DNA of 64,000 nt from Dasyornis broadbenti (GCA_013397935.1 VZRN01011463.1:611157-675156); one strand, 5' to 3'; shown: positions 1 to 12,121, counted from the first letter of the stretch. Numbers and translations: made by a program. Notes: generated from the letters alone by a model not told the origin.

Positions 1-174
1 TTGAAGGGAAACATATACTAATATAGATGTAACCTGGTAAGACAATTAATTGCAAATTAATATTTGCAGAATACTAAGGATAAGCAAGATTTCATTGTCA
101 CTAATGTCTGCATATTTATTGGAAAGCAGATTGTGTGAGTGTGTGTGCAATGAATAAATGAACCCCAATTGTAC

Positions 175-339
175 CATTTTCCACGTAGATTGTACAAGTA
201 GAGTCTTCATTTTTACATCTTTATTTTCTCTGCTATCAAGATAATAGAAAAAAAATGCAGTCACATACAGAAGTATTAGTGCATATATTGTTGCAACAGA
301 GAAGTCAACTATTGAAGCTAAACAGAAGCCACAATAAAT
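175..339 (-). other. Exon-like hydrophobic open segment (unproven)
   Basis: I do not recognise this as a known protein. On the minus strand an open frame runs from about 360 down to 46. Inside it, a pyrimidine-rich stretch ending in CAG sits just before position 339, and a weak GT donor follows position 175. Together they bound 165 nt, exactly 55 codons, phase 0 at both ends. The encoded segment starts IYCGF and has a long hydrophobic run rich in L, I, V, F and Y (about residues 2-33), then a charged stretch with DSRENKD. That is the pattern of a membrane helix followed by a cytoplasmic loop. AT-rich DNA yields hydrophobic F/I/L/Y residues by chance, and the donor (ATG|GTACAA) is poor. It could be a real or decayed exon of a membrane protein, or coincidence; I lean towards coincidence. 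Confidence 0.15.
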
Positions 340-360
340 CTGAGGAAAAGCCATTGACAA

Positions 361-1164
361 TTTTATAAAAAATAAAAAATAGTTTCAGTTGTTAAAAGGC
401 ACCCAGGGATTAGAAAAAATATTCAGGGTCTTAAAGGTTTTAGAAGGTTGGTGGGTTTGGGTCTTGAAGACAGTAATTTTTATTCATTGGTTTTTACCTG
501 CAACAAATTTTGTTATGAAATTTCATCCACTATTTTATTTCTCTTAATATTGAGCTGAAACTCAAAATAATTGAAACAAGGTAGAGACATCGGGAATTAA
601 TTAAGGTTATTGCAGGAAAATCACAACATGTAATCAATGTTTCTGAGCTTAAGTAGTCCAGGTAAAGAATTAGTGCTGCTGTACAGAAGGAGCTGTTTTA
701 CAGTAAAACGCAGATGAAATATCTACTAGGGTAAGTAGTGTTATAGGCTTTAGACATAATTATGCTATATGTAATTTAAAGCTCAACTTCAAAGCAAGCA
801 AGTGCTATTAATTATCCTCTGCCCAACACAGCTCTTAAAATGTCAAATTAAAAAGGACTATTGGTAATTGTATAAGTTATGGCAAACTAGCTCCCTCCAG
901 CAGTGACAGGAGACAGCAGGAAAAAGCAAGCAAGTTATACCTTTCCTCTCTGATATTTTCAGCTACTTGTTCTTCATGCAGATGAAGAAAGCAATAATGC
1001 TTGTACTGAATTTCCTCGGCCCTCTTTCAGGGACTGATCTTGCACATGATCCCACGTTCGAGTAACAGCTGCTAGATCAGGCTTTTATTTGAAAATTCAC
1101 CAAACACTGCTGACCTGCCTTTTCTCTGCCACATCACATGTGGGACATTCATACCTGTGTGCAG
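361..1164. other. Non-coding stretch, no gene seen
   Basis: AT-rich sequence with no open frame of note and no recognised repeat. The heptamer-like word AAGCAAGCAAG occurs near 795 and again near 925, too short to interpret. The last 60 bases before 1165 are pyrimidine-rich and could serve as a splice acceptor tract for the exon-like segment that follows. Confidence 0.5.
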
Positions 1165-1286
1165 GAGAAGCAGAGCGGGTGCCAGCGGCATCTGCAGCAG
1201 GAGGGGGCAGGTACAGGCAGGCAGCCTGGCCCCCTGCTCCCAAATATGTGGCTGAACTGTATTCCCAGCTCAGCTCCAATACCGAG
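1165..1286 (+). other. Candidate exon flanked by consensus splice sites (unproven)
   Basis: A 122-bp, locally GC-rich segment is preceded by a pyrimidine-rich run ending in GTGCAG and followed by a good donor (GAG|GTAAGG). The frame open across it starts with two carried-over bases, ends in phase 0, and encodes a 40-residue stretch rich in A, G and P that finishes in KYVAELYSQLSSNTE. A second frame is also open to the donor, so openness alone is weak evidence. The base composition (several CpGs and CAG-type codons) differs from the AT-rich surroundings. I cannot assign the peptide to a family. It may be an exon of an unannotated or lineage-specific transcript, a cryptic exon in a large intron, or chance. 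Confidence 0.22.
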
Positions 1287-2204
1287 GTAAGGGATTTAAT
1301 TTGCTCTTGTGCCTCAGTTTCTTAACTTCCTGACTCAGTTTCTCTTCTGCAAGTGGTCAGGGAAGGAGCCCCAGCAGGAAGAGCACCCTGGGTTCACCAC
1401 ACAGCTCCATTTCCTTATAGCTCAGGAGCTTTACTGAAGTCTCTTTGTGTGGTGAGAGCTTGCCATATCTCAGTGCTCTGTGTAAAGGGCTAAATATAAT
1501 GGGCAACTATAAACACATGAGTTACTGTGCATAGGAAGATTTACTTCTATAAGCATTTGCCTAAAATGGAAATACTTGCATATAATTAAATTTCAAAAAA
1601 GAGGAAAAGAAAAAAAGAAAGCTTGAAGTTGCTGTTTAACCTGGACATTTTTTACCTTCTCTGAGGCCTGTGTTCAAAATTCAGGTTATATGCAAAGTGA
1701 AAAGGTTTAGAGGATCACCCAAGACTTGACCATATACTTACTTATACATATAAAACTAGCATCAAATTTGTAACCTCAAGTTGTGGGGAAAACATTGTCA
1801 TAACAGAGGAAATAATGTGCTGGGCAGGCAAGCTGTGCAATACCTGCCTGAAATACACACTGTATTCATCCTGGCTCTTAGCCACTGCTCACTCATAACC
1901 TCTATAATTCACAAAAATTATATATTAAAAGCACGTAATGAATGTTGAGTTATTTTGAGTTGAGTTACAAACTTAATAGGCAGTTGTCATCATGCCAGAT
2001 TACTAAAGAGCTAGCAGATCCTTATCTGAGAATGTATCTTTTAAGACATGGTTTCTGAGTAAAGCTGACATGTACAGTAACTTGTGAATATCCTCCCAAT
2101 TCAGATCAATTGGGTCTTTAATGCATTAATATTCTTCTTAAAGAATACTGTCCTGGGAAATAAGATCATTTGTTGTAACTTTTGTTTGATTTCAGGGGAA
2201 GTCC
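1287..2204. other. Non-coding stretch, no gene seen
   Basis: AT-rich sequence. A phrase near 1310-1330 (GTGCCTCAGTTTCT) recalls the 3' part of a MIR SINE, but the match does not extend and I do not annotate it. No other repeat or motif stands out. Confidence 0.5.
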
Positions 2205-2375
2205 GCTACCCAAAGATCTTTAAGAATCTGGCCCTTAGGCACTTTTGAAATTGAGAATTAGACGTTCCAACGTTGGATTAATGCCTAAATACCTTTAAAA
2301 GTGTGAGCTTTGGAAAATCCCTTTGGGTGCCTGTCAGCACCCGTAGGCATCTAGATACCTCTAAAAATGGCCGCA
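2205..2375. repeat. Decayed three-unit dispersed repeat of amniote type
   Basis: Three imperfect units share the pattern 'TAGGCA(C/T)CTAAATACCTTTAAAAATCTGGCC'-like, broken up by divergence. The cores are AAGATCTTTAAGAATCTGGC near 2213, CTAAATACCTTTAAAAGTGT near 2284 and TCTAGATACCTCTAAAAATG near 2350. Spacing between cores is roughly 65-75 bp. From general knowledge, words of this type (GGCACCTAAATACCTTTGAAAATCTGG) belong to palindromic non-autonomous elements that are plentiful in turtles, crocodilians and birds. I cannot name the family from sequence alone. The tandem arrangement may be internal to the element. Confidence 0.4.
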
Positions 2376-2422
2376 AATGCCACTCTAATAGCTCACATGC
2401 TGCAAGAGCGGTTGACACCCCT

Positions 2423-2446
2423 TTTCTTTCTTCTACATTCCCACAG
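2423..2446 (+). other. Strong splice-acceptor-like site (unproven)
   Basis: An almost pure pyrimidine run of about 20 bases ends in CCCACAG at 2446. The frame downstream stays open to a TGA after 2665 and is in the same phase (0) as the donor of the exon-like segment at 1165-1286, so the two could be joined without a frame break. Phase agreement has a one-in-three chance of being accidental. The downstream peptide (VTSFHLSGCCRC at its start, rich in S, Q and K) is not recognised. Confidence 0.18.
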
Positions 2447-2669
2447 GTGACTTCTTTCCACCTCAGTGGCTGCTGCAGGTGTTGGACTGAGCACAGCACT
2501 AAACGAAGCTGCCTCCAAAGCATGAAGAAGGGGCAAAGCAGCGAATCTCAAATGTCACAGGCTACGCAGTTGAATGGACCTTGGTCTTTAATAATGACAC
2601 GCAAGGGAGAAGGAGAGGAAGGAAATGCCTCTCAAACTCATAGCTCTTCCCCAGGCTTAATTTGACATG

Positions 2670-4520
2670 GCACAGCTCCAGTTTTTTACTTTACAACTGT
2701 AGGTGCCTGTAAGAGCACAGTTCCACCAAAATGCAGCTTTCAAGCATTACCCACCCCAGCCTGGCTATCCTGCAGTCTTTGCTTAGAGGGAGCACTTTAC
2801 CAAAGCCATCATGAATCCTCACTTGCAGTTACGAGCCTTTTTAAGGGAATACCAAGGATGCAGAAAATCCACAGCTAGTGAAGTCAGAAGCAGTTAGGGA
2901 ACAACACATAAATAGCTTCTCAGCAACCTCATAATTCAGTCAATTGCTACTTGCAGGAGCTCCTGCAAAAAAAAAAAAAATCCAAGCAGCATCCTTGGGG
3001 GATGAAGGGTAAAGGTGTCCTAGAAAAGCAAAACACGTGCATATGTATAAATGTTTGCAGGATCTGGTCCTGTAAACAGCACAGACTGTGCCATTTCTTG
3101 TGTGGTTGTCATTTCTGTCAACTTCCTACTTTATAATATAGAGTCAGGACTGTCACATGCCACTCAGCCCCTTTGACTGAAGCATCTTCTGGCCCTAAAA
3201 GCAAATATTCATTATCAGTTTCCACTGCTTTGACTTTGATAAATGTTTCCAGTGCAGTTGTTAACAGCTAGCAAAAACCCTACATGTGAGGATTGTAATA
3301 CCTGATGGGTCATAGAAGTTGCCAAATGACCACGCCTGTTCCCTGATCCCAGACATGGCACTTCTTATCATGCATAAAAACAGAGGCTGGACATACGTGA
3401 GCATTAGCCTGGTTTAAGTGTATTTTCAAAATCTCTGCTTCCAATGTGAATCCCTTTCAATTCCTCATACTGCTTTCTGCATTCATAGCTCTTTGGCGTT
3501 ACAACAGCTGAAAATTTTGGAACAATGAGTCAAGCAAGTGATGAAGAGCAAGTGAATGGTACAAGGGCTGTTACATTACCCTGCACTTCTCACAAAAAGG
3601 AGCTCTGAACTTGTTGTCAGACACAGCACTTTTTTTGAAGCGGTTTCACACATGCATTTTTAATCAGGATTATGTTTCACACACATCTATCATCAGTTGC
3701 AAGTGCAGCAGCCTAGTCCTTGAAAACATATCAGTTCTCTGTGTTTGCCATCAACTAGTTTTTACTTTGTATAAATCTACTGTTTGGTGACCCACTAAAC
3801 TGTATTTGATGTATTAGGAAAAAACCCAGCTGCTTAGGATCAACACTGAAAATGGCTGCACAACTCCCTTAGTACAATACATTTCCCAAGATCATCTTTA
3901 CTGCCACACAAACAGTCTTAGTAACTTACCTTAAATTATTCACTAAAATAAAAATATGATGGATTATCCTACCTGCAATCATATCAGAACTACTTTGAAA
4001 GCTATATATGGTTTTACTGAGCCTATCAATTTTGTACTGTACTTTTATTCACTCCCATGACTATTCCCTGCATGGAATAGACAAAATGCAAAATGCCTGC
4101 TCTCTTGCACTAAGAGACACAGAAGGAATCCCCAGGTACTTGATGCCAATGAACTAAAAGTCAGTGGTGAGCAAATTTATAAACACATGCAAAGGCTTAA
4201 ACCCTTCCTGTTTTGTTTCAGATAAAGAGAATTTACCTGACAAGCAAAGATACTTGTCAAAGACAGAAAACCATAAATTTCAAGAAAGCAACTAGCAAAT
4301 TTACAGTAATATTTATATTTAGGGTTTTCCAGAGTTAGTGCCTTGTACAATAATTCTACCATTTTTTGGAAATAGCCAAAAGAAAAAACACTCACTACTC
4401 AAAAAGGCAGCATGCACAAACTTCTCCAGACTAATGTACTTATTTCTATTTTAATGTGCTCATGACTAATCCCTTTTATGAAATGTATAAAAATCGCAGA
4501 CAGAGCTGACAATACAAAAT
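2670..4520. other. Non-coding stretch, no gene seen
   Basis: Mixed AT-rich sequence with a 13-base A run near 2968. A 27-codon frame starting at 3525 ends in KKEL, but it lacks a signal peptide and is not called. Nothing else is supported. Confidence 0.55.
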
Positions 4521-4521
4521 T

Positions 4522-4538
4522 AAAAAAAAAAAAAAAAA
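4522..4538. repeat. Poly(A) homopolymer
   Basis: A run of 17 A residues on the plus strand followed by CAACAAAACC. No duplicated flank or upstream retroposon body was seen, so it is listed only as a homopolymer. Confidence 0.85.
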
Positions 4539-5020
4539 CAACAAAACCAATCCTGCAGTCATTCTCACTTATTGTCCACTCAGTTGGGGGGAAAAAGGTT
4601 AAAACAATAATCTCAAATTCCTCATGAAAAAAGAATACAGTAAGCATAAAATTGCTGGAGTTCTACAGAAATTAAGTGGGATTTTGTAGAAATTAGTACA
4701 AAAAGAGGTAGCATTTACCATGTAATCACATACTTTCTATAGGCTCCTCACAACTATCATATGGCATATAGCAAGGCTATGATTTTTTTCTAAAAGATGA
4801 TTTCAAACTCCCATAGAATATAATAACTTTTCGAAGAAATCTTTTCTGGAAAGAGTACAATTTATTTTATCATATGAAGTTAAAGTGAACCTAGAAAGGT
4901 TTTCAGTATTTCTGCTGACACTTTTTTATTTTTCTTTCTTAATGTTATGCTTCCCTTTTCACCAATAAAGTCTTTTTAGCAAAAGAGGCTTTCATAACTT
5001 CTTGAATGGTTTTTGGTGGG

Positions 5021-5055
5021 TTTTTTTGTTTTTTTTTTTTTCTTTTGTTTTTATT
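5021..5055. repeat. T-rich low-complexity tract
   Basis: About 35 bases, nearly all T, with scattered G and C. It is the complement of an A-rich tract and could be the reverse-strand tail of an old insertion, but no body is recognisable on its downstream side. Confidence 0.8.
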
Positions 5056-6900
5056 GTTACACCATGATAACATCATGTAAAAGACGCTTTAAACATTAAA
5101 ATGCTGCACCACTAGGGCCTAGCATACTTCAGATTATTAAAATTTGTTTCTTAAAATAGATGCAACCTAGAGAGGATGTCATGGAAGGGTTTCAATGAAA
5201 ACATCACTTCACCATGTAAAAATGTGCTGCAGCAAAGCCCTTTCAAAAAAAACTCGTTTGGCTGGGAACTACTGTATATCAACATATGCCCTGAAAAATA
5301 CATACCAGCACCAATTGCACAGGGGCATTGTTCACATGAAGTAACTATATCTATATGTTGTCAAGCAACTGGTCATAAAAGAACTGAGTAAAAGGCATTT
5401 GAAATATGAGATGACTGAAAATACCACAGCTGATTTTTTAATATTCTCTGACGGTTGAGAACAAAAAGACTTTCAGACAAAGAATTTAGACTCTATACCA
5501 TGGTGTTTGACTCACAAAATATAACGTAAAGTATTGCCAAATGTCTGACAGAACAAAAAATGCGTTGTAAATTAAATGTTTTTTTAGAAGTAAAAATACA
5601 TCTCTTTTGGAGAGAACCTCTTGTTCTGATGGAGTGACAGGATTTTTAATTATACTGTATCTTATCATCAACTTAATTACAACCTCCTTATGAAACTCTC
5701 TGGAATCACAGACCACTAGCAGGAAAAAGCAGAAATAATATTATTCGAGCATTATCTCAGTTTCTAACAGACAAATAAATAACTTCAAAATGGCAGGGTT
5801 TTAAACATATTGAATATTATGTAAAGACAGGGTTTTTTGAGCACTTCACTTATAATTCCTAGATTAAAATCTCTTCAGAGCTTCGCTGAATTCTGCTATT
5901 ATAATTAGCATCATTACTCAGGAGTGCCTCTGAAATTTTCCCTCTTCAATAATTTAAAATTCTGGTCTGGTCTTTCCCTCTCAGAGGTTGAAGTCCAGAA
6001 AGGAAAGGTCTCACTCCTTCTCCGTATTCTTTCAACAACAGTAACTTACAGCTACTAAGGGAGACAACTCTGCAAGCAAGAAGATCTGATGGTCAGGGTG
6101 AGGCTTTTGAAGCTTCCTGGATATGGGCAGCTACCACAGGAGGGCTGTCAGCCTGTGCCTAGCACCAGCTTGAATGGGATAAGTCCTGTGATTGTGAGCA
6201 ACAGCTCAGGCAAGGACAAAACAGGATGGAAGGCTATGCAAAAGAGATGGGAGAAAAGAGCCTGTACAATTTTTTTTTAGAAATGGTGGTGGAAGGGAGA
6301 CTGGGAATGCTTACAATACTTACCCAGGTACCTTAGCCCTAGAAGGAAGTTGCCTGTGTAGATCTTCAGTGGTAAGCCTAGTGGGTTTCAGGTTTAAGGC
6401 AAAAGGAATAAATTTGGCTGGCAGCTCTGCCCAGGAAATTTATAGCCAAAAGGAGACATGAAACACAATGCTCTTTCATCAGAAGTGCAACTTCTTTCCA
6501 AACTCTCATGGTCTTTTCCACTGGCCTTATCAAACAGAAACACAAAATATTTTAAGGCAGGGGCAGCAATAGTTTTAATTTAGGTGTACCCCACTTAATT
6601 CTCCAGAGACTGGGAAAAAGCATCACAGCATTTGGCATGGGCTGTGTATAGGACAGCATCCTGCCACAGGTCAGCTGGCATCCAAAATCCTAGCTTAGGA
6701 TTTTAAAGTTACAGATTTGCTGTTTCAAACACTGCTTAGCATTGCACTTTGTACAAATACAAAGTAAAATGACTTTGCTCTAGTCATTGTACTGAAAACT
6801 GACTTCCTAGCAGCGCTAGAGAGGATAAAAAAATGTTTTTATTAATTTGTATTTTATCTAAACAAAATCAAAACCACATCTTACATAACCCTTTCTAAAC
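5056..6900. other. Non-coding stretch, no gene seen
   Basis: AT-rich, with slightly GC-richer sequence at 5990-6240. The small open frames here have no recognisable product and no good splice context. Confidence 0.55.
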
Positions 6901-6924
6901 TAGGGGTATGAGATCAAGAGAGGG

Positions 6925-7060
6925 GTGGAAAAATCGATTGACAAGATTGACAACATTATGTCAAAAACTTACTGCTACCGCCAGCAGGTGATGCACAAAA
7001 TGCAGAAAGAGCTTAATACAGCTTATTGTTTTAAAATGGATATTGTTAAACAATTACAAG
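6925..7060. promoter_or_regulatory. Candidate regulatory cluster with CTCF-like site
   Basis: Three motif types sit within 130 bp. At 6977-6996 the plus strand reads ACCGCCAGCAGGTGATGCAC, which matches much of the CTCF core (CCGCCAGCAGGTGGCGC-type) in forward orientation, with the downstream GGCGC degraded to ATGCA. At about 6935-6955, GATTGACA occurs twice in tandem (CGATTGACAAGATTGACAAC), resembling PBX/MEIS half-sites. At 7042-7054, ATTGTTAAACAAT is a perfect inverted pair of AACAAT words, the SOX-type core. The motif matches are read directly; occupancy or function is inference. Confidence 0.3.
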
Positions 7061-10000
7061 GAATTGTCATATATCACATGGAGTTAATGTGCCCTGAATA
7101 GTAACGAAAGCTTAAAAGATTCTGGAAGATAATAAGTATGCAGAAGATTTTTCAACATTGTTACAAAACAATGATGAAATAATTACAAAATTCTTCTTTC
7201 CTGAGGAGGAAGAATCTACTTCAGCAAGAACTTGTTTATTCAGAGACAACAGAAGAAAGGGGCAGGAAGAGTCCCTATGGGTCAAGGAGAGCAAAGTGAA
7301 TAAAATAAGGAGCAATAACTGACGCTGAAAGGCAACTATGGCAATAGTCACCGTGAATGGGTGAAGACTACTAGGGAAATCCATGAGCAACATAAATGGT
7401 GGTCTCTTTACATGGCATGAAACAGCTTGGACAACCCAGCACATCTGGTTTTCTTCAGTCTCCACTGTGAGAAGTGGATAAGGCTCTGCAAAGACTTCCT
7501 TACAGGATGGTCTGGTTTGATTTAAGCTGTCACTCAATAACCAGAATTACCAAGAAAATATAAGTAACAACAAGTGACAAAAGAGAAATGGACAAAAAAT
7601 TGAGATGAATGTGTTACCATCTTTCGTCCTCCCTTCCCTTCCCATCCAGATTCCTTTTAGCCCCATCTCTCACAGCCCTTAGAGTTAAAGCTAATAATGA
7701 AGTGGCATATCAGTATAGAAAATACCAAGTTGAAGTGCATGCTCTGTTTTCCTAGAAAGCACATGAGTCTAAGACTTTTCTGTTTGTGCCTCTAAGAATT
7801 ATCTCCAGTCCTCTCCTTTTGTACAAGGCTGTCTGATGTATTTGTGAAGGATGTTCTCAATGAAACAAAGAGGTGAAAATATCCATCCGTCCTGAATGAA
7901 CCAAATTAATTAAAGGGGAAAAAAAACAGAGTTCCCACAGCATTTCATTTTGCCCTACAATCAGTCTAGAACCATAACCACTTACCCTAAGCAGGGCATT
8001 TAAAAAACAAGAGTTTCAGCAGCCCATCAATGGCCTTTATCTCTACCACTTCATTTTTGAGTCAGACTAGTATGTCAAGAACAGTACAGCTTGTTTAAAA
8101 TGCTGCATTTTTTTCATCACTGCTGAACCAACACTCCTGAAAGAGACCATGAAATCTGTGGCTGGAGCTGTTACTTCTCCATAAGTGAGCTGTATCTTGG
8201 TAGCCTAAAACCACAGATGATGAGCTACAGGTGTATTAATTACTGTGGTTTACTGAAGAAGTTATTTTTTATTATCTTACTCTTTATTTCCACTGATAAT
8301 GATACACAGGAACAGAGGTATAAGACAAAAGGAAACGAGACAAATACATTATTGCAAATAATATCTTTATAGAACAAGACTAAATCTAACCCTGTATCTA
8401 CTATCCTGACCAAGGTATGTTAAGGCGGGAAAAACTTGACATTTACCAAATCTCAGTAAGGAAATGGCAAACTGAGAAGTGCATTATTTTGGAAAATAGG
8501 AATGTTATAGCTTGTTTAAAAACTGTATTACCCACATGAAGGAGAGATTTAAGGTTTCTGAGCACAGTCATTGTCATAGTACTGAAGTGTTTCACTCTGC
8601 CACCCCACAGTACTTTTGCTAGAGAGTTTCTATGGTACTTTTTGAGGGGAAACAATAAATAGGTAAATAAAACTCCTCTATATTCACCCAGTTGTCATAC
8701 AGAGGTATAACATTGCACATCATCCTGCTCTACTCACTTTTCTATTACATAAAGCTGCACCTCTGCTGGAACCACAAAACCACCTCTGAGCTTTTCTTTG
8801 TCTCACAGACAAAGGGAGATAGACACACAACCCTGGTACAAAGATCTCAGCACATTCCCAGCTAGCCTAAATGTACTAGCCTAGTGCTACTTATGAATCA
8901 GTCAAATAGTTTTCTTTTCTAGTGGTAAAAATAACTTAAAAATTACTTTGAAAATTATAATAAAAAATAAATAATTCTCATTGAGGAAATAGAATCTCCA
9001 GGTATCATGCAAATTTCAGGGAAGGGAAAAATACGCTGTTGAAATTTATCTTTACATTGCAAACAACAGTATTAACATAGGAGATGGAATTCTGACCCTG
9101 TTGAAGCTTACAGAGGTTTTGTCTTTGATTTCAGCAGTGGAATTCATCCTATGTATGGCTTTGTTCTGCACTTAGAAGAACAGTGAAATGTGATCACATA
9201 ATATGAATTATTAATTACAGTCAACACAGAGTACTGTGATGCACACCCATATGCATAATACTCATAGACACATCTCAACAGGTTTGGAAGATGGGTTCTA
9301 AGGAGAAAATGCCAAGACAGCAAATGATTATGAGAACACTTCTGAATTTTCTTTGTAAAAAGAGTGCTAGTTTCTTCCGTTAGAACAGATTATAAGATTC
9401 TCTGATACCAATTTAGTCAGGAATACCAGGATAATAATTACAGCCCAGCTCATCATAATCTTACCTTGCTGTTCTCACTGACAATAAAGAATGTACATTA
9501 TTCTAGCTCAGTGTAATAGTTACTCCTAGGCTTCATTCACACTTGAATTTACTTCTGAATACTCATGCTTCTTTACTTTGACTCTGTGTCTCCCACCAGC
9601 TCAGAGTAAATAGCTATCATAGAGAAAGAGACCAGTAAAGATGGAATAAGTACTTGGAAGAGAAAGCCATTAGAAAACATTAGACAGACAATCTGTAACA
9701 AGCTCTGGATAACTTCTAAAATGATCAGAGGCCAAGAGGACGTTAAAGCAAAATGCTTTTATAGACACTAGTTCTGTTCTTGCTCTTTCCATTGCACACA
9801 CTTAAGGCCATCATCAGACAGACCACAAGGTAAGGCAGATGTTCTTGAGAGAGTATTTATTGAGTCATTCTTGTTACCCACTGCTACTGCTCCAGTCTGT
9901 TTTGCTGGACCAATCAGACACACATCATCACTTTGACCATCACATTCTCTTAATTGAGGTTGTTTATTATGAATTATGTGTATTCACTGATCTAAGCAGT

Positions 10001-11304
10001 ATTTTTTTATGTCAGTAGGCAAAATTTAACCGTCTGCTCCAACCTGCTCAAGATTTGAAATTAAAAAAATATATGGTCTACACCAATAATTTACTAATTT
10101 TAAGAGGGGGAAAGATAACAGATCTTATTTTGGAGTTCCTACTTAATATGCACATCTTTTTACATATATATAAACATTTGGATTTTTGCATCTGGATCTT
10201 AGCTTTAGTTTTAGAAATAGAGCAATGAAATAGAGGAAATACGATGTGGTGAACAGGCACCTGTTTGCAAAAGGTAAAGTATTCAGGAATGTTTTTTGTA
10301 TGTAGATGGCCTTTGTTATTCTGAAATTTTCTCTTCCACCATTGTAATGAAGAAAAACTTTTTAAAATCCAGTGTATTTTTGATCCATTGCCTGCAATGA
10401 GTATAATGACTTAATAGTTTATAATTTTTAAAATCTTTTCCAAGGATTATTGGAAAATGTAATGTATTCTAATAATTCTAGTAGGAAGCAACCCCAATAT
10501 TTATATAAGAAAATATTAATTCACAAGGCAACACCATGCAGACCTCTGCTACTTCAGTATCTAGTTACTCACACTGCAACTTCTGATGTTCAGAAAACTT
10601 CTTTCAAGGCATCATCTTTGCTCATACCATTGTGTCTCCTGGTAAGTTAAATGAGTAAGTTAAATGCAAGTATACTATATTTGTTACAAGTAATAAAATT
10701 AACCTAACCAGGAAAATATGCACAGAAAATCAGTGATTGTAGCGTAAGGAAGAGCAGACAAAGTTGATTTGTGTCAGATTTTTAAGGTATAGGGAACAAA
10801 ACATTTACTATCATAACCTTCTTCTTGCCCTATAAAGATACTTTCCTCTAAAAATAGTACATCACTTCAATAAGAGAAAAATATTATACAGCTTCTCTCT
10901 GAGATTATTTAGTAACTTCCCTTCAATACCTTTGCTTCCTTATACCCATATTCCAAATCCCTAACCACCTTTTTTTTTCATGATTTTTATTTTTGAAAGC
11001 ACCATGTTTCTAAACCAAACACTACAATTTGTATGGTTTATTCAGAGATTGAGAGTAACAGATATCAAAGTTTGAAACAAAGAAAGAAACAGAAGAGGAG
11101 TAAGATCCATTTGCTACAACACTGGAAACATGCAGCTTGTCAATACTAATATATGCTACCATTAGAAATATATGCCTTGCTGAGTTGCACTTTCCCACTT
11201 CACAGCAATAAAGCCTGACCTCAGAGGAACCACTTGATTAACATCAGGGATTTGTGGTTTTAAGACCTGCTTCTTTTAGCTCTAAAAGGATAATGTGTAA
11301 ACTG
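7061..11304. other. Non-coding stretch, no gene seen
   Basis: About 4.2 kb of AT-rich sequence. The minus strand at 7112-7537 holds the longest open frame of the window (141 codons), but its peptide matches nothing I know and it lacks splice or promoter context. A good NF-Y type CCAAT word (ACCAATCAGA) lies at 9909-9918. A donor-like CTG|GTAAGT at about 10641 ends a short open frame at 10450-10650, with a weak acceptor near 10444; I do not call an exon. Confidence 0.55.
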
Positions 11305-11348
11305 GAAAAAAACCAACCAACCAACCAACCAAACAAAAAAACACAACA
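11305..11348. repeat. (CCAA)n / A-rich microsatellite
   Basis: Five tandem AACC/CCAA units followed by AAACAAAAAAACACAAC. It is one of several A- and C-only tracts in this window. Confidence 0.9.
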
Positions 11349-11540
11349 ATGCCAGCAATTCCTCATTTCCTGGTGTTCTATCAAGCATTTGCCTTGAATC
11401 CATTACCAATATAAGCTACCAGTGTCTCTTCCCAGTTACTGTAACAGGGAAAGGACATGGGAGACGAGAACCTCTATTTCTAAACCAAAATATTCTAAAT
11501 TTACCAAGGAAATAAGCTGAGTGCCTCACAGGCCCTTCAC

Positions 11541-11563
11541 TGAATCACAGAATCACCAAGGCT
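11541..11563 (-). mobile_element. Possible CR1 3'-tail scrap
   Basis: The phrase TGAATCACAGAATCACCAAG matches the reverse complement of the 3' terminus of avian CR1 LINEs (…CTTGGTGATTCTGTGATTC). The similarity stops after about 22 bases, so this is either a very truncated tail or chance. Confidence 0.3.
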
Positions 11564-12121
11564 GCCATTTGCAGCTCCAGAACATTTTTGTCATCTTTAT
11601 ATTTGAGGTCTCCAGGCTTTAGTGTTGCAATGATACAAACATGCAAGGTCTTTGATGCAAGCTGTGAAGGGTAAGTTCCACAGAGTAGGATCTCACAGGA
11701 TCTCTCACACCAGCCACTAGTACTGTTATCCTTTCTCTGCTTTACTCTTCCAAATTCAGGCAACCCACAGCCTGTTGCTCTTCAAGGTCCAAGAATAAAT
11801 TGTTGCTGCTTCACTTCATCATACACTGTCTTCCATCTTAATTTATAAAATAAGTATAAATAGTCATCCAACATTATTGTATACTTAGTTTTCATGAAAC
11901 CTCTCCCATTAGGTGTGTTTCTTCCACACAATGTGTCAATGAACAGATATTCCATTAGGAAACACAAGTGCTTTCCTCACAGATTGTGCCTTGGTACCTT
12001 CTGCAGTCGAGTACCAAGTTCTGTCTGCCTGCACAAGGACAGTCATGTTTCTGTTATCATCCTGAGTTAGGCTTACTTTTCAGACACTTAAAAAAATTGT
12101 ACAAGATTTAGTTCTGCTGGA
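11564..12121. other. Non-coding stretch, no gene seen
   Basis: Unremarkable sequence. Two open frames on the minus strand (60-72 codons) lack coding character. It ends at a T13 run (12122-12134). Confidence 0.5.

Noticed and set aside
1300..1345. MIR-like phrase GTGCCTCAGTTTCT
   Set aside because: The match covers only about 14 bases and does not extend on either side.
3525..3608. 27-codon frame ending in KKEL, which resembles an ER retention signal
   Set aside because: No signal peptide, far too short to judge, and four-residue endings like this arise often by chance.
7112..7537. Longest open frame (141 codons, minus strand)
   Set aside because: At this base composition one such frame in 128 kb of both strands is not surprising. 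It has no recognisable domain, no splice context and no codon pattern distinct from its neighbours.
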